47,202 nucleotides of DNA from CAYFUF01 sp964346245 (GTDB taxonomy: Bacteria > Bacillota > Clostridia > Tissierellales > Peptoniphilaceae), in contig CAYFUF010000009.1 in the NCBI GenBank assembly GCA_964346245.1, forward strand, positions 1-47,202, written 5' to 3'. The notes below the pieces were generated by a model. The model saw only the letters and a program-made list of their open reading frames with translations, had not been told where the DNA came from and searched no databases. Below, in pieces: positions 8,064-16,388 of the stretch. A program made the position numbers and the translations under genes. How positions within the stretch are numbered: position 1 is the first letter of the stretch; every line of letters starts with the position of its first letter.

Positions 8064-8608
8064 AATATGCCCAGCTTAGAACGATGGATATTGCCAACGG
8101 AGAGGGGATAAGAGTCAGCCTATTTACATCTGGCTGTAGCCACGCTTGCCCTGGCTGCTTTAATCAGGCCTACCAGTCCTTCTCCTACGGCCAAGAGATG
8201 ACGATGGACATCGTTGATAGAATAAAGGAAGAGCTGAATAAGGATTATGTTGCTGGGCTGACTCTCTTGGGTGGCGAACCCTTCCAAGCACAGGGTCTGG
8301 AGGCGTACTTGCGGCCTATACGAGAAGAGATAGACCGCCTAAATGAGATGGGAGCCCAAAAAGCCCATAGGCAGGCTTATGCCAAGAAAGATATTTGGAT
8401 TTACTCCGGATACACCTTCGAAGAGCTCATGGAAGATGAGTCGAAAGTTCGATTACTTGCTTTGTGCGATGTGCTGGTGGATGGCCTTTTTAAAGAAGAG
8501 TTGAAGGATCTACGGTTAAGATTTAGGGGAAGCAGTAACCAGCGGATTCTGGATGTCCAAGCCTCATTGAAAGAAGGCAAAGCAAAAGGGTCGGCCTCCT
8601 TATACTAG
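8060..8608 (+). CDS. nrdG: Anaerobic ribonucleotide reductase activating protein
   Basis: Radical-SAM activase that makes the glycyl radical on NrdD. The protein has 182 residues with the cluster motif C-x3-C-x2-C at C26, C30 and C33 (GCSHACPGC) and the SAM-contacting LLGGEPF. Its ATG lies inside the nrdD stop (ATGA). The last ~7 codons form the left arm of a hairpin shared with the convergent aminopeptidase gene. Family and partner are unambiguous. Confidence 0.95.
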   Translation: MKYAQLRTMDIANGEGIRVSLFTSGCSHACPGCFNQAYQSFSYGQEMTMDIVDRIKEELNKDYVAGLTLLGGEPFQAQGLEAYLRPIREEIDRLNEMGAQKAHRQAYAKKDIWIYSGYTFEELMEDESKVRLLALCDVLVDGLFKEELKDLRLRFRGSSNQRILDVQASLKEGKAKGSASLY

Positions 8609-8623
8609 CAGGAGAGCCGGCCC
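8588..8623. terminator. Hairpin between convergent nrdG and M29 aminopeptidase genes
   Basis: GGGTCGGCCTCCT (8588-8600) pairs with AGGAGAGCCGGCCC (8610-8623), leaving one bulged A and a 9-base loop. Read on the minus strand it is followed by CTTTTGCTTT, so it should mainly terminate the minus-strand gene. Its left arm and part of the loop are nrdG coding sequence. Confidence 0.6.
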
Positions 8624-8634
8624 TATCAATTTAA

Positions 8635-9870
8635 CTAAATTGCAAAGTTTCCATTAACAAAGACCTGGACGGTTTGGCCATCGTGAGTTTGACCGGTTAT
8701 GGTCAAATCGGAGGCGCCTACCATGAAGTCCTCGTGGAGGAGGGAGTCATTACCACCTTCGGCAAGGATCTCTTCTTCGCTCATCTCGGTTCCGCCTTTT
8801 AGCGTAGTGGGATAGCATGCACCAAAGGCAAAGTGGCAGGAGGCGTTCTCATCGAAGAGGGTGTTGTAGAAGAGGAGGTTAGCATTGGAAATTGGTGAGT
8901 CATATGGCACTAGCGCAACCTCACCTAGGCGGCGGGCGTTAGGGTCCTCATCGAAGAGGGACTTGAGCGCCTCGCCTCCTTTTTTCGCAGTGAACTCCAC
9001 CACTTCACCATCCTTGAAGACCAATGTGAAGTCATCAATCAGGTTGCCGTTGTAGGCGAGCGGCTTGGTGGAAACCAGCTTGCCGTTAACTCCAGTGCGG
9101 GAGGGAAGCGTAAAGACTTCCTCGGTGGGGATGTTAGGTAGGAAGCGAGTTCCTTTGGCATTGTTAGCGGTTGCGCTCATCCAGATATGCTTCTCAGGCA
9201 GGTCAACCACAAGGTCTGTCCCGTTGGATGACTGGTAGTGGAGGGATTTGAAGTGGAGTTCATTGAGCTTATCTGCCTTTTGAGTCAGGATATCCAGATG
9301 GCTTTCCCAAGCTGCAACGGGATCTTCCTCGTTCATGCGGGTGACATCGAAAATTTGGTCCCAAAGCTTATCGACCGCTTCCTGGTCGCTTTCAATGTCT
9401 GGGTAGATTTTCTTTGCCCAAGCTACATTGGGAATGGAAACCACGCACCAGGAGACGATGTCATTCATGGTGTACTTGTCTAGTGGTTTCATCTTGGTGT
9501 TATTTGCCTTGCTGGCAGCAGCAATCTTTTTCATATCGATGCCTTGGAGGAGTTCAGGGTCCTCGGAGTAGACGGATATAACATTGGACCCCTTCTCATA
9601 GTAGTATTTTGCGCGATCGAAGGCCCAATCTGGAACCGTCTCAAACACTTCCATAGGGGAGTTCTCGTATTTCAGGCGGGTCAGCTTATCGTCTTTCCAG
9701 TTCATGACGACTTCACTGGCACCCCGCTCATAGGCATACTCAGCGAGGAGGCGGGCAAACTCTACCGCTTCTACTGGGCAGGTGATGAGGACTGGCTCTC
9801 CCTCTTGTACATTAACGCCAACTTCCACAACCAGTTTGGCGTATTCTTTTAATTTCGCTTGATCGTTCAT
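8635..9870 (-). CDS. pepS: M29-family metallo-aminopeptidase (PepS/AmpS type)
   Basis: Cytoplasmic metal-dependent aminopeptidase that trims peptides from the N-terminus; 411 residues, typical for M29. The metal site can be recognised from E in NIPTEEVFTLP, E in LGEVALVP, H in ENASCHFAFG and H/D around LLHEDFMVG, all C-terminal. The N-terminal domain starts with the usual LKEYAKLVVEVGVNVQ. AAAGGAT precedes the ATG. It is divergent from the oligoendopeptidase F gene across 167 bases; the two probably finish oligopeptide breakdown together. High confidence in family; the PepS name is by resemblance. Confidence 0.92.
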   Translation of the reverse strand: MNDQAKLKEYAKLVVEVGVNVQEGEPVLITCPVEAVEFARLLAEYAYERGASEVVMNWKDDKLTRLKYENSPMEVFETVPDWAFDRAKYYYEKGSNVISVYSEDPELLQGIDMKKIAAASKANNTKMKPLDKYTMNDIVSWCVVSIPNVAWAKKIYPDIESDQEAVDKLWDQIFDVTRMNEEDPVAAWESHLDILTQKADKLNELHFKSLHYQSSNGTDLVVDLPEKHIWMSATANNAKGTRFLPNIPTEEVFTLPSRTGVNGKLVSTKPLAYNGNLIDDFTLVFKDGEVVEFTAKKGGEALKSLFDEDPNARRLGEVALVPYDSPISNANLLFYNTLFDENASCHFAFGACYPTTLKGGTEMSEEEILAEGGNDSLLHEDFMVGASDLTITGQTHDGQTVQVFVNGNFAI

Positions 9871-9908
9871 CTTTTATCCTTTCTGCTTTGCTTTTTTACG
9901 TTAATCTC

Positions 9909-9947
9909 ATTATAGCGGAAGGCAGCGGGATTGAAAAATGTTATACT
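9909..9947. promoter_or_regulatory. Back-to-back promoters for the two peptidase genes
   Basis: On the minus strand a TATAAT (plus positions 9909-9914) with a TTTCAA-like -35 about 16 bases upstream points to the aminopeptidase gene. On the plus strand TATACT at 9942-9947 points to pepF, with only a poor -35. The two promoters overlap, so polymerases would compete. Confidence 0.5.
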
Positions 9948-10037
9948 AAGGAGCATGAAGCTAATTCAATAGAACTAGTAAGAAGTGAAAGAAGTAAATG
10001 GATAGTCCAAAACGAGATAAGTAGAAAGAAGGTAGTA

Positions 10038-11855
10038 ATGGAAGTAATCAAGAATCGTAATGAAGTTCCTGTTGAAGAGACTTGGGACTTAAGTGACCTT
10101 TTTAAAGATTTGGACAGTTTTGCCCAGACCCTTTCGGAGGTAAGAGAAGAGGTAGCAGACTTTGTCGAGCGCTTCAGTGGCAAGATTGAAAGTGCAGAAG
10201 ATGTCAATGAAGCGCTCGACATAAACCGAGACATCGAGGAGAAGCTTATTCGAATTGCGACCTACAGCTCCCTTGATGTGGAAACGGATGTGGCTAATCC
10301 AGAGAAGAATAAGCGCTACCTGGCGACGGCTAACGATTTAGCTGAACTAGGTGCTGCTCTTTCTTTCTTAGATACCGACCTTGCCCAAATGGACGCCGAT
10401 GTGTTGGCTGAAGCGAAGGAAAAATCATCGGAGAATGCTGTTTATTTGGACAAGCTCTTGAAGAAGAAGGACCACCTCTTGGGTGCAGAGGCGGAAGCTA
10501 CTCTGGCCGCTTTGAACCCAACCTTGGAGGCCCCTTATCAGACTTATTCAGACATTAAGTTTGGAGATATTGACTTTCCTAACTTTAGGGTCAACGACAA
10601 AGAATATGAGATGACCTATAACTCCTTCGAGGGAAAGATGGAGCAGGAAATTGACACGGATGTCCGAAGGGCTGCCTTCGATGTCTTCTACGAGGAGTTA
10701 GACAAGCACAAGAACGGGACAGCCTCTGTTTACAATACTCAGGTTCAAAAGGAAAAAATTATGTCTCGTTTACGGGGATACGACTCTGTATTCGACATGC
10801 TCCTTGATCGCCAAGAGGTAACTAGGGACCTCTATGACCGACAAATAGATCTCATTATGGAAAAGCTGGCGCCAGCTATGCGCCGCTATGCTAAGCTTTT
10901 AGGACAGATTCACGGCTTGGATAAAGTGACTACAGCAGACCTGAAGATTGAGGTTGACCCTAGCTATGCCCCACATGTCAGCTATGAGGAGACAAGGGAC
11001 TATATCGTCGACGGCCTATCGGTTCTCGGCGAAGATTACCAGAATATTGTCCGAAAGGCTTTTGATGACCGCTGGATTGACTATGCCGCTAACCGTGGCA
11101 AGAGGACGGGCGCTTTCTGCTCCAGCCCTTACGGTGTCCACCCCTATATCCTGACCAGCTTCAATGAGAAGATGGACGAGGTGATGACCCTTGCCCATGA
11201 ATTGGGGCACGCCGGCCACTTCGTGATTGCTGGGCAAAATCAAAACCTCTACAACACCAGGTGCTCTATGTATATCATCGAAGCCCCTTCAACAACCAAT
11301 GAGATCATTATGGAAAACTACTTGCTCGAGCAGGCGGGCGACGATAAGCGCCGCCGTCGCTGGATTCTGTCCCAGATGATCTCGAAGACTTACTATCACA
11401 ACTTCGTTACTCACCTCCTGGAGGCGGCTTATCAAAGGGAAGTATATAAGATAGTTGACGAGGGGGGTAACCTGACCGCTGACCAGCTGAGTGAAATCTA
11501 CCGCAAGGTTTTGGAAGACTTCTGGGGAAGCGAGGTGGAGGTTCTTGATGGATCAACCCTGACTTGGATGAGGCAGCCCCACTACTATATGGGCCTCTAC
11601 TCCTACACCTACTCAGCAGGCTTGACTATCGGCACCCAGATGGCAAAGCGGATTCTTGCCGAGGGTAAGCAAGTCGCTCAAGATTGGATAAAGGTCTTGG
11701 AGACGGGTGGAAGCAAGGGACCTCTACAGCTAGCTCAGATGGCCGGTGTGGATGTGACGACGGAAGAACCCCTATTGGATACCATTGACTACATCTCTTC
11801 TATCATCGATGAGATTGAAGCCTTGACCAAGGAACTGAAAGAAGAAGCTGTTTAA
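10038..11855 (+). CDS. pepF: Oligoendopeptidase F (M3B family)
   Basis: Zinc endopeptidase cleaving medium-sized peptides in the cytoplasm; 605 residues, the usual length for PepF. The active site is HELGHAGHF (HExxH), with the downstream glutamate expected in IEAPSTTNEI. The start at ATG 10038 (MEVIKNRNEV) is chosen because GAAGG lies seven bases upstream and family members begin at this point; the same frame is open ~50 codons further upstream but that part is unlike the family and covers the promoter. It is paired with a divergent aminopeptidase. No oddities are seen in the coding sequence. Confidence 0.95.
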   Translation: MEVIKNRNEVPVEETWDLSDLFKDLDSFAQTLSEVREEVADFVERFSGKIESAEDVNEALDINRDIEEKLIRIATYSSLDVETDVANPEKNKRYLATANDLAELGAALSFLDTDLAQMDADVLAEAKEKSSENAVYLDKLLKKKDHLLGAEAEATLAALNPTLEAPYQTYSDIKFGDIDFPNFRVNDKEYEMTYNSFEGKMEQEIDTDVRRAAFDVFYEELDKHKNGTASVYNTQVQKEKIMSRLRGYDSVFDMLLDRQEVTRDLYDRQIDLIMEKLAPAMRRYAKLLGQIHGLDKVTTADLKIEVDPSYAPHVSYEETRDYIVDGLSVLGEDYQNIVRKAFDDRWIDYAANRGKRTGAFCSSPYGVHPYILTSFNEKMDEVMTLAHELGHAGHFVIAGQNQNLYNTRCSMYIIEAPSTTNEIIMENYLLEQAGDDKRRRRWILSQMISKTYYHNFVTHLLEAAYQREVYKIVDEGGNLTADQLSEIYRKVLEDFWGSEVEVLDGSTLTWMRQPHYYMGLYSYTYSAGLTIGTQMAKRILAEGKQVAQDWIKVLETGGSKGPLQLAQMAGVDVTTEEPLLDTIDYISSIIDEIEALTKELKEEAV

Positions 11856-11865
11856 TCTTTTCGAG

Positions 11866-11924
11866 GGTCATGCGGGGGCAAAAAGGCTATATCTTGGGGT
11901 ATGGCCCCCAACAGCCTCATGACC
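11866..11924. repeat. Nested inverted repeat downstream of pepF
   Basis: Three stems can stack: GGTCATG (11866-11872) with CATGACC (11918-11924), AGGCT with AGCCT, and TTGGGG with CCCCAA around a small loop. An 11-base bulge rich in G and A lies on the left side only. No T run follows on either strand, so it is not a standard terminator. It could protect the mRNA 3' end, be a small RNA element, or be a relic of a mobile repeat. Confidence 0.5.
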
Positions 11925-11937
11925 ATAAAATAGGCAC

Positions 11938-11965
11938 AAAAAAGGAGCTGCGCGCAGCTCCTTTT
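11938..11965. terminator. Bidirectional terminator
   Basis: A perfect 24-base palindrome centred on GCTGCGCGCAGC, flanked by an A run on the left and a T run on the right, lies between convergent pepF and the AI-2E-family gene and can stop transcription from both sides. Confidence 0.85.
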
Positions 11966-11967
11966 AC

Positions 11968-13134
11968 TTACTTTAGTTCAACATTGATCTTTGCTTCGGA
12001 AAGCTTCTTGGTCTTGTAGTCACTGAGCAGGTCGTAGATGGTGGAGGCGATGGGCACGAAGATCAACATGCCGAAGATGCCGTAGAGGGATCCGCCGATG
12101 GTAACGGCGAAGAGGACCCACAGTGAGGGGAGGCCGACCTGGCGGCCAACAACCTTGGGGTAGACCAGGTTGCCGTCAAACTGTTGGAGGATGACGATGA
12201 AGACGCAGAAGCCCAGGGCTTGGATGGGGGACACGGTCAGGAGGATGAAGAAACCGACCATGCCGGCTAGGATTGCGCCAATCATTGGGATGAGGGCGCC
12301 GAAGCCGATGAGGGTGGAGATGACCAAAGCGTAAGGGAGCTGGAGGATGGTCATACCGATGAAACTCATGATGCCTAGGATGATCGCTTCCATAAACTGT
12401 CCGGTGAAGAAGTTAAAGAAGTTGTCATAGGCTGTGTAGCCGACATACATTGCCTTATCAGCGACTTTCTCCGAGCTCAGGGAGTAGAGGAGTTCCTTGG
12501 CTTGCCTGATTAGGGTTTCCTTCGAATTCAGCATGTAGATGGAGAAGATGAAGGAGAGGAAGAAGGAAATTGTGCTGGTGAAGACGCTGGAGATGGTACC
12601 CATAAGGGTATCCAATATCCGGTTAATATAGTCAGCACCTTGTGGGGCGAGCCAATTTTGGACGTACTCCATCAAGGTAGAATTGTTGATATCTGCAATC
12701 TGTTCGGTAAATTGGTCGACGAAAGGCTCCGCCCATTCCGAGTTTCGAAGGAAGCTTTCTAGGTTTCTTAGGAAGCTTGGGATGTTGGCAATCAGGGTCT
12801 GAACCGATGCAATGAGCTGTGGTATGACCGTGAAGAGCAAGAAGACAATCGCCGCAATAACGATGATGAAGGAGAGGACCAGGGCAAGCGCTCTGCGCAG
12901 CTTGGCTGGTAGAGGTAGGTGGCTCAGGAGCTTGTTTTCAATCATGCTCATGGGCATATTGACCAAAAAAGCAAGGCCCAACGCCAAGAGGAAGGGACTG
13001 AGGATTCCTGCAATGAGGTGGAAGAATACGAGGATGGACCCGAAATTTTGCAGGAAGGTAAAGATGATGATTGAGCAAGTGACGATAAAGAGAATGAGTT
13101 TTATTCGTTGCTTGTCTTTGCTGTTAAAATTCAT
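11968..13134 (-). CDS. AI-2E/PerM-family membrane transporter (YtvI-like)
   Basis: Polytopic membrane protein of 388 residues with about eight hydrophobic segments: two at the N-terminus, one at ~80-105 followed by a long amphipathic region (about 105-180), then a C-terminal bundle. The C-terminal stretches GFGALIPMIGAILAG and FDGNLVYPKVVGRQVGLPSLWVL are the hallmarks of the AI-2E transporter family (PF01594). Members have been linked to autoinducer-2 release and to Na+(Li+)/H+ antiport; the substrate here cannot be deduced. GGAGGGG precedes the ATG. The gene stands alone, divergent from a nucleotidyltransferase gene. Confidence 0.85.
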   Translation of the reverse strand: MNFNSKDKQRIKLILFIVTCSIIIFTFLQNFGSILVFFHLIAGILSPFLLALGLAFLVNMPMSMIENKLLSHLPLPAKLRRALALVLSFIIVIAAIVFLLFTVIPQLIASVQTLIANIPSFLRNLESFLRNSEWAEPFVDQFTEQIADINNSTLMEYVQNWLAPQGADYINRILDTLMGTISSVFTSTISFFLSFIFSIYMLNSKETLIRQAKELLYSLSSEKVADKAMYVGYTAYDNFFNFFTGQFMEAIILGIMSFIGMTILQLPYALVISTLIGFGALIPMIGAILAGMVGFFILLTVSPIQALGFCVFIVILQQFDGNLVYPKVVGRQVGLPSLWVLFAVTIGGSLYGIFGMLIFVPIASTIYDLLSDYKTKKLSEAKINVELK

Positions 13135-13276
13135 GGCCCCTCCTTTCCACAGAATGGTCGAAATAAATCTATCCCTATTCTAACATAGGACAGGCAAAAG
13201 GTGAGCAAAAGTATTTCATGTTACAATAGGAACATACAAGAATCAAAGAGATAAAAATGCAATAAGGGAGAAGAGA

Positions 13277-14185
13277 ATGGAACCAATCGTCATTATTATG
13301 GCTGCAGGTATGGGGTCCCGTTATGGCGGGTTAAAGCAGATTGATCCCGTCGGGCCTGATGGAGAAATTATCATTGATTATTCCATATACGATGCAGTGA
13401 AAGCAGGATTCAAGAAGTTTATTTTTGTCATTAAACAGGAAAACCATGCGGCTTTCCAGGAGATATTGGCCAGCAAGTTGCCCAAGGATTTGGATGTGCA
13501 GTTTGCCTTCCAGGATGTAGCGGATATCCCGGAGACGTTCACCGTGCCTGAGGGGCGGGTTAAACCCTGGGGAACAGCACACGCTATCTATGCGGCGAGG
13601 AATCAGGTAGATGCACCCTTTATGGTCATCAATGCCGATGATTACTACGGCCCGGAAGCTTTCCAGCTCATGTATGACTTTCTTAAAGCTAATGAGGCTG
13701 AGGTGGGCAAATACAGCATGGTGGCCTACAAGCTGGCTAACACGTTGACGGAGAATGGGTCGGTATCAAGGGGCGTCTGTACCGTTGAAGGCGACCAACT
13801 GGAGACGGTGACGGAGCGGAAGGAAATCTATGCTGACGGCCCTTTTGGCAAGTTCACTGAGGACGGTGGAGAAAGCTTTGAAAGCTTAGGGGAAGACACG
13901 CTTGTTTCCATGAACTTCTGGGGCTTCCAGACAGATTTCATGGATGCCGTTCGCCGAGACCTTACCCTCTTTTTTGAGGAGGAAGTGGACAAGAATCCAC
14001 TGAAGGCGGAGTTCTATTTACCCAGCGTTGTCAGCAATCAAATTAAGGGTCATGGCGCAACTGTAACTGTCCTGCCTACCGATGATGTATGGATGGGCGT
14101 AACCTATCAGGAAGATAGGGAAGAGGTTAAAAAAGGCTTTGAAAAGTTTGTCGAAGATGGCCGCTATCCTTCTCCTTTATGGTAG
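13277..14185 (+). CDS. Sugar-phosphate nucleotidyltransferase-like protein
   Basis: Protein of 302 residues with a GT-A/NTP-transferase fold. The N-terminal nucleotide loop is MAAGMGSRYGGLKQ, the fold's G-x-G-x-R-x(4)-K arrangement; a central VINADDYYG supplies the metal-binding aspartates, preceded by KPWGTAHAI. Families with this loop transfer NMP from NTP to a sugar phosphate or related alcohol phosphate. The substrate is not recognisable, and the length fits neither GalU nor GlmU. AAGGGAG precedes the ATG. It lies 45 bases before ackA and a TAGAAT -10-like box overlaps its stop, so ackA may have its own promoter. No sugar-pathway genes are adjacent. Confidence 0.8.
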   Translation: MEPIVIIMAAGMGSRYGGLKQIDPVGPDGEIIIDYSIYDAVKAGFKKFIFVIKQENHAAFQEILASKLPKDLDVQFAFQDVADIPETFTVPEGRVKPWGTAHAIYAARNQVDAPFMVINADDYYGPEAFQLMYDFLKANEAEVGKYSMVAYKLANTLTENGSVSRGVCTVEGDQLETVTERKEIYADGPFGKFTEDGGESFESLGEDTLVSMNFWGFQTDFMDAVRRDLTLFFEEEVDKNPLKAEFYLPSVVSNQIKGHGATVTVLPTDDVWMGVTYQEDREEVKKGFEKFVEDGRYPSPLW

Positions 14186-14230
14186 AATTGTAAGGATGAA
14201 AGCAAAAAAAGAAATATTCAAGGAGTGTAT

Positions 14231-15430
14231 ATGAAAATCTTAGTTATTAACTGTGGTAGTTCTTCATTAAAGTATCAAATGTTTGATATGGAAAACGAAG
14301 AGGTGATGGCTAAAGGCCTCGTTGAGCGTATCGGCATCAGCGGTTCCCGCATCGAGCAAGAAGCTGGCGAAAAGGAATTCGAACTGGAAACAGATATTCC
14401 AAATCATGAGAAGGCAATTTCCCTTGTATTTGACGCCCTAACTGACGGCGACCACGGCGTATTGGACAGCGTAGAAGAGATTTCTGCGGTTGGTCACCGT
14501 GTTGTCCATGGTGGCGAAAAATTCACCAGCTCCACGCTGATCAATGATGATGTGATTGAAGCTGTTCGTGCCAATATCCCACTAGCTCCACTGCACAACC
14601 CAGCCAACATTCAAGGTATCGAATCTTGCCAAAAACTTCTTGGGGATGACGTTCCTCAGGTAGCTGTTTTCGACACCGCTTTCCACCAAACAATGCCAGC
14701 CCACAACTACATCTATGCACTTCCTTATGAGCTATACACCGAAGATGGCGTCCGCCGCTACGGTATGCACGGCACATCTCACGACTTCATTACCAGAAGG
14801 ACTGCAGAGCTATTGGGCAAACCTGTTGAAGAGGTTAACCTCATCACTTGCCACCTGGGCAACGGATCTTCCTTAACCGCAGTGGTTAATGGTAAGAGCC
14901 AAAACACCTCCATGGGTCTTACGCCAGTTGATGGTGTTCCTATGGGTACCCGTACAGGAATCATCGATCCAGGCATCATTCCTTTCCTTGAGCGCCAAAA
15001 AGGCATGGATACCGATGCTATTGACCACTTGATTAATAAAGAGTCTGGTGTTCTTGGTATTTCCGGCAAGTCCTCTGATTTCAGAGACTTGGAAGCTGGA
15101 GCAGAAGAAGGTGACGAGCGTTGCCAACTTGCCCTTGACATCTTCCATGCGCGCGTTCGCGGCATGATCGGTTCCTATGCTGTTGAAATGGGCGGCCGCA
15201 TCGATGCAATCGTCTTTACTGGCGGCATTGGTGAGAACGGTGCCTTAAACCGTGAATCAATCTGCGACGGTCTCGAGATTATCGGTGCAGTCATCGATAA
15301 GGAAAAGAACAGTGTTCGTAAGCCAAAGGAAAAGGTCATCTCCACAGACGACTCTAAGGTTAAGATCATGGTCGTACCAACAGATGAAGAGCTGATGATT
15401 GCACGCGATACACAAGAATTGGCAAAGTAG
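14231..15430 (+). CDS. ackA: Acetate kinase
   Basis: Interconverts acetyl phosphate + ADP and acetate + ATP, the last ATP-yielding step of acetate fermentation. It has 399 residues. Signature stretches are ILVINCGSSSLKY at the start, VGHRVVHGG, HLGNGSSLTAV, GTRTGIIDPG, the RRYGMHGTSH region and FTGGIGENG. The start is ATG 14231, five bases after AGGAG; a GTG six bases earlier would overlap the ribosome site. Codon choice looks more biased than in its neighbours, as expected for a highly expressed gene. pta is not adjacent. Confidence 0.97.
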   Translation: MKILVINCGSSSLKYQMFDMENEEVMAKGLVERIGISGSRIEQEAGEKEFELETDIPNHEKAISLVFDALTDGDHGVLDSVEEISAVGHRVVHGGEKFTSSTLINDDVIEAVRANIPLAPLHNPANIQGIESCQKLLGDDVPQVAVFDTAFHQTMPAHNYIYALPYELYTEDGVRRYGMHGTSHDFITRRTAELLGKPVEEVNLITCHLGNGSSLTAVVNGKSQNTSMGLTPVDGVPMGTRTGIIDPGIIPFLERQKGMDTDAIDHLINKESGVLGISGKSSDFRDLEAGAEEGDERCQLALDIFHARVRGMIGSYAVEMGGRIDAIVFTGGIGENGALNRESICDGLEIIGAVIDKEKNSVRKPKEKVISTDDSKVKIMVVPTDEELMIARDTQELAK

Positions 15431-15470
15431 AATAGGCTGAAGAAGTCTCTTAATTCATTCTCAAACAAAT

Positions 15471-15506
15471 ATGGCCCTATCCAATATGTGGATAGGGCCT
15501 TTTTCA
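15471..15506 (+). terminator. Rho-independent terminator after ackA
   Basis: GGCCCTATCC and GGATAGGGCC form a 10-base stem with a short loop, followed by TTTTTC. On the minus strand it also lies downstream of the metallo-hydrolase gene. Confidence 0.9.
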
Positions 15507-15550
15507 TGGGCTAGCTCTCGTAAGGAGATTGGAATGCTTATGAAGGAGAA

Positions 15551-16312
15551 CTAGCGGATAATAAGCTGTTCGTACTGGCTGCGAAAGCTCTGTATTTGAG
15601 TTTTCATATTATCTTTTCGGTCCTTGGCGTAGCGCTTGGTGATGGCCAAGTCATCCCGAAAATGCATAGGGATAAAGAGTCTGGGCTCAAGCTCTTTGAT
15701 GAGGATATCGGGACCGATATAGGCATTCTCTTCCAGGCGGGGGTCAAGGACACCGAAGGCAATATCAATGTCATACGACTTAATCTTATTGATTTCCTTT
15801 TGGAAATCGGCTACCTCCTGGGCTTGCTCCTCCTCACTGAAGGAGGACCACTTCCAGGCATTCAAGTCGCCTGCATGGAAGAAGTACATGTTATAGATTT
15901 CGAAGTAAATGGAGATACCCTGGTCAGTTGATCCGAAGGTATGGAAGGTCATACCAGCAAAATCAAAGTGCTCGTTGGGCCCTGTCCGGTAGACTCGGCT
16001 GGTATCGTAAGCTTTTTTCTTGTTTTCCATCTCTTCTTCAGATTTGCTGATGACCGTTACCTTGTCCCTGTAATCTGGAGCCTCCACATCATTGGACAGG
16101 ACATAGAGGGCGTTCTCGCTACCCGGATAGGTAAAGATATCGGGGGTGTAGTGGTCGGCATGACTATGAGTTACAATAAAGATAATCTTTTTGTCTTTCT
16201 CTTTTGGCAGTTCCAGTTTGCCATCAAAATAATCGATGACAATAAAGTAGTCTAAGTAATCAATCGTAAAAGTACTATTGTAAATATATTGGATGGTCAA
16301 CTCAGCAGCCAT
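15551..16312 (-). CDS. Metallo-beta-lactamase-fold hydrolase
   Basis: Predicted cytoplasmic metal-dependent hydrolase of 253 residues. The metal motif HSHADH gives H49, H51, D53 and H54; later ligands are probably in HAGDLNAW and PMHFRDD. Start ATG 16312 (MAAELTIQYI) is supported by AAGGGAGAA upstream; a longer frame would add a hydrophobic stretch that overlaps the divergent gene. The architecture resembles the UlaG/YtnP-like branch of small MBL hydrolases but the substrate is unknown. It is divergent from the M50-ligase operon across 76 bases and might share regulation with it. MBL proteins act on thioesters such as S-lactoylglutathione (glyoxalase II), so a link to the thiol pathway is possible but unsupported. 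Confidence 0.82.
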   Translation of the reverse strand: MAAELTIQYIYNSTFTIDYLDYFIVIDYFDGKLELPKEKDKKIIFIVTHSHADHYTPDIFTYPGSENALYVLSNDVEAPDYRDKVTVISKSEEEMENKKKAYDTSRVYRTGPNEHFDFAGMTFHTFGSTDQGISIYFEIYNMYFFHAGDLNAWKWSSFSEEEQAQEVADFQKEINKIKSYDIDIAFGVLDPRLEENAYIGPDILIKELEPRLFIPMHFRDDLAITKRYAKDRKDNMKTQIQSFRSQYEQLIIR

Positions 16313-16388
16313 AGTTCTCCCTTTCAGTGCTTTCATTTCGGCGATTTTTTCTACAGACTTTATACCCAAAGAAAGGGCATGTGTAAAT

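Noticed and set aside
9888..10037. Longer N-terminus for pepF
   Set aside because: The extra ~50 codons overlap the predicted promoter and are unlike other PepF proteins; ATG 10038 has a proper ribosome site.
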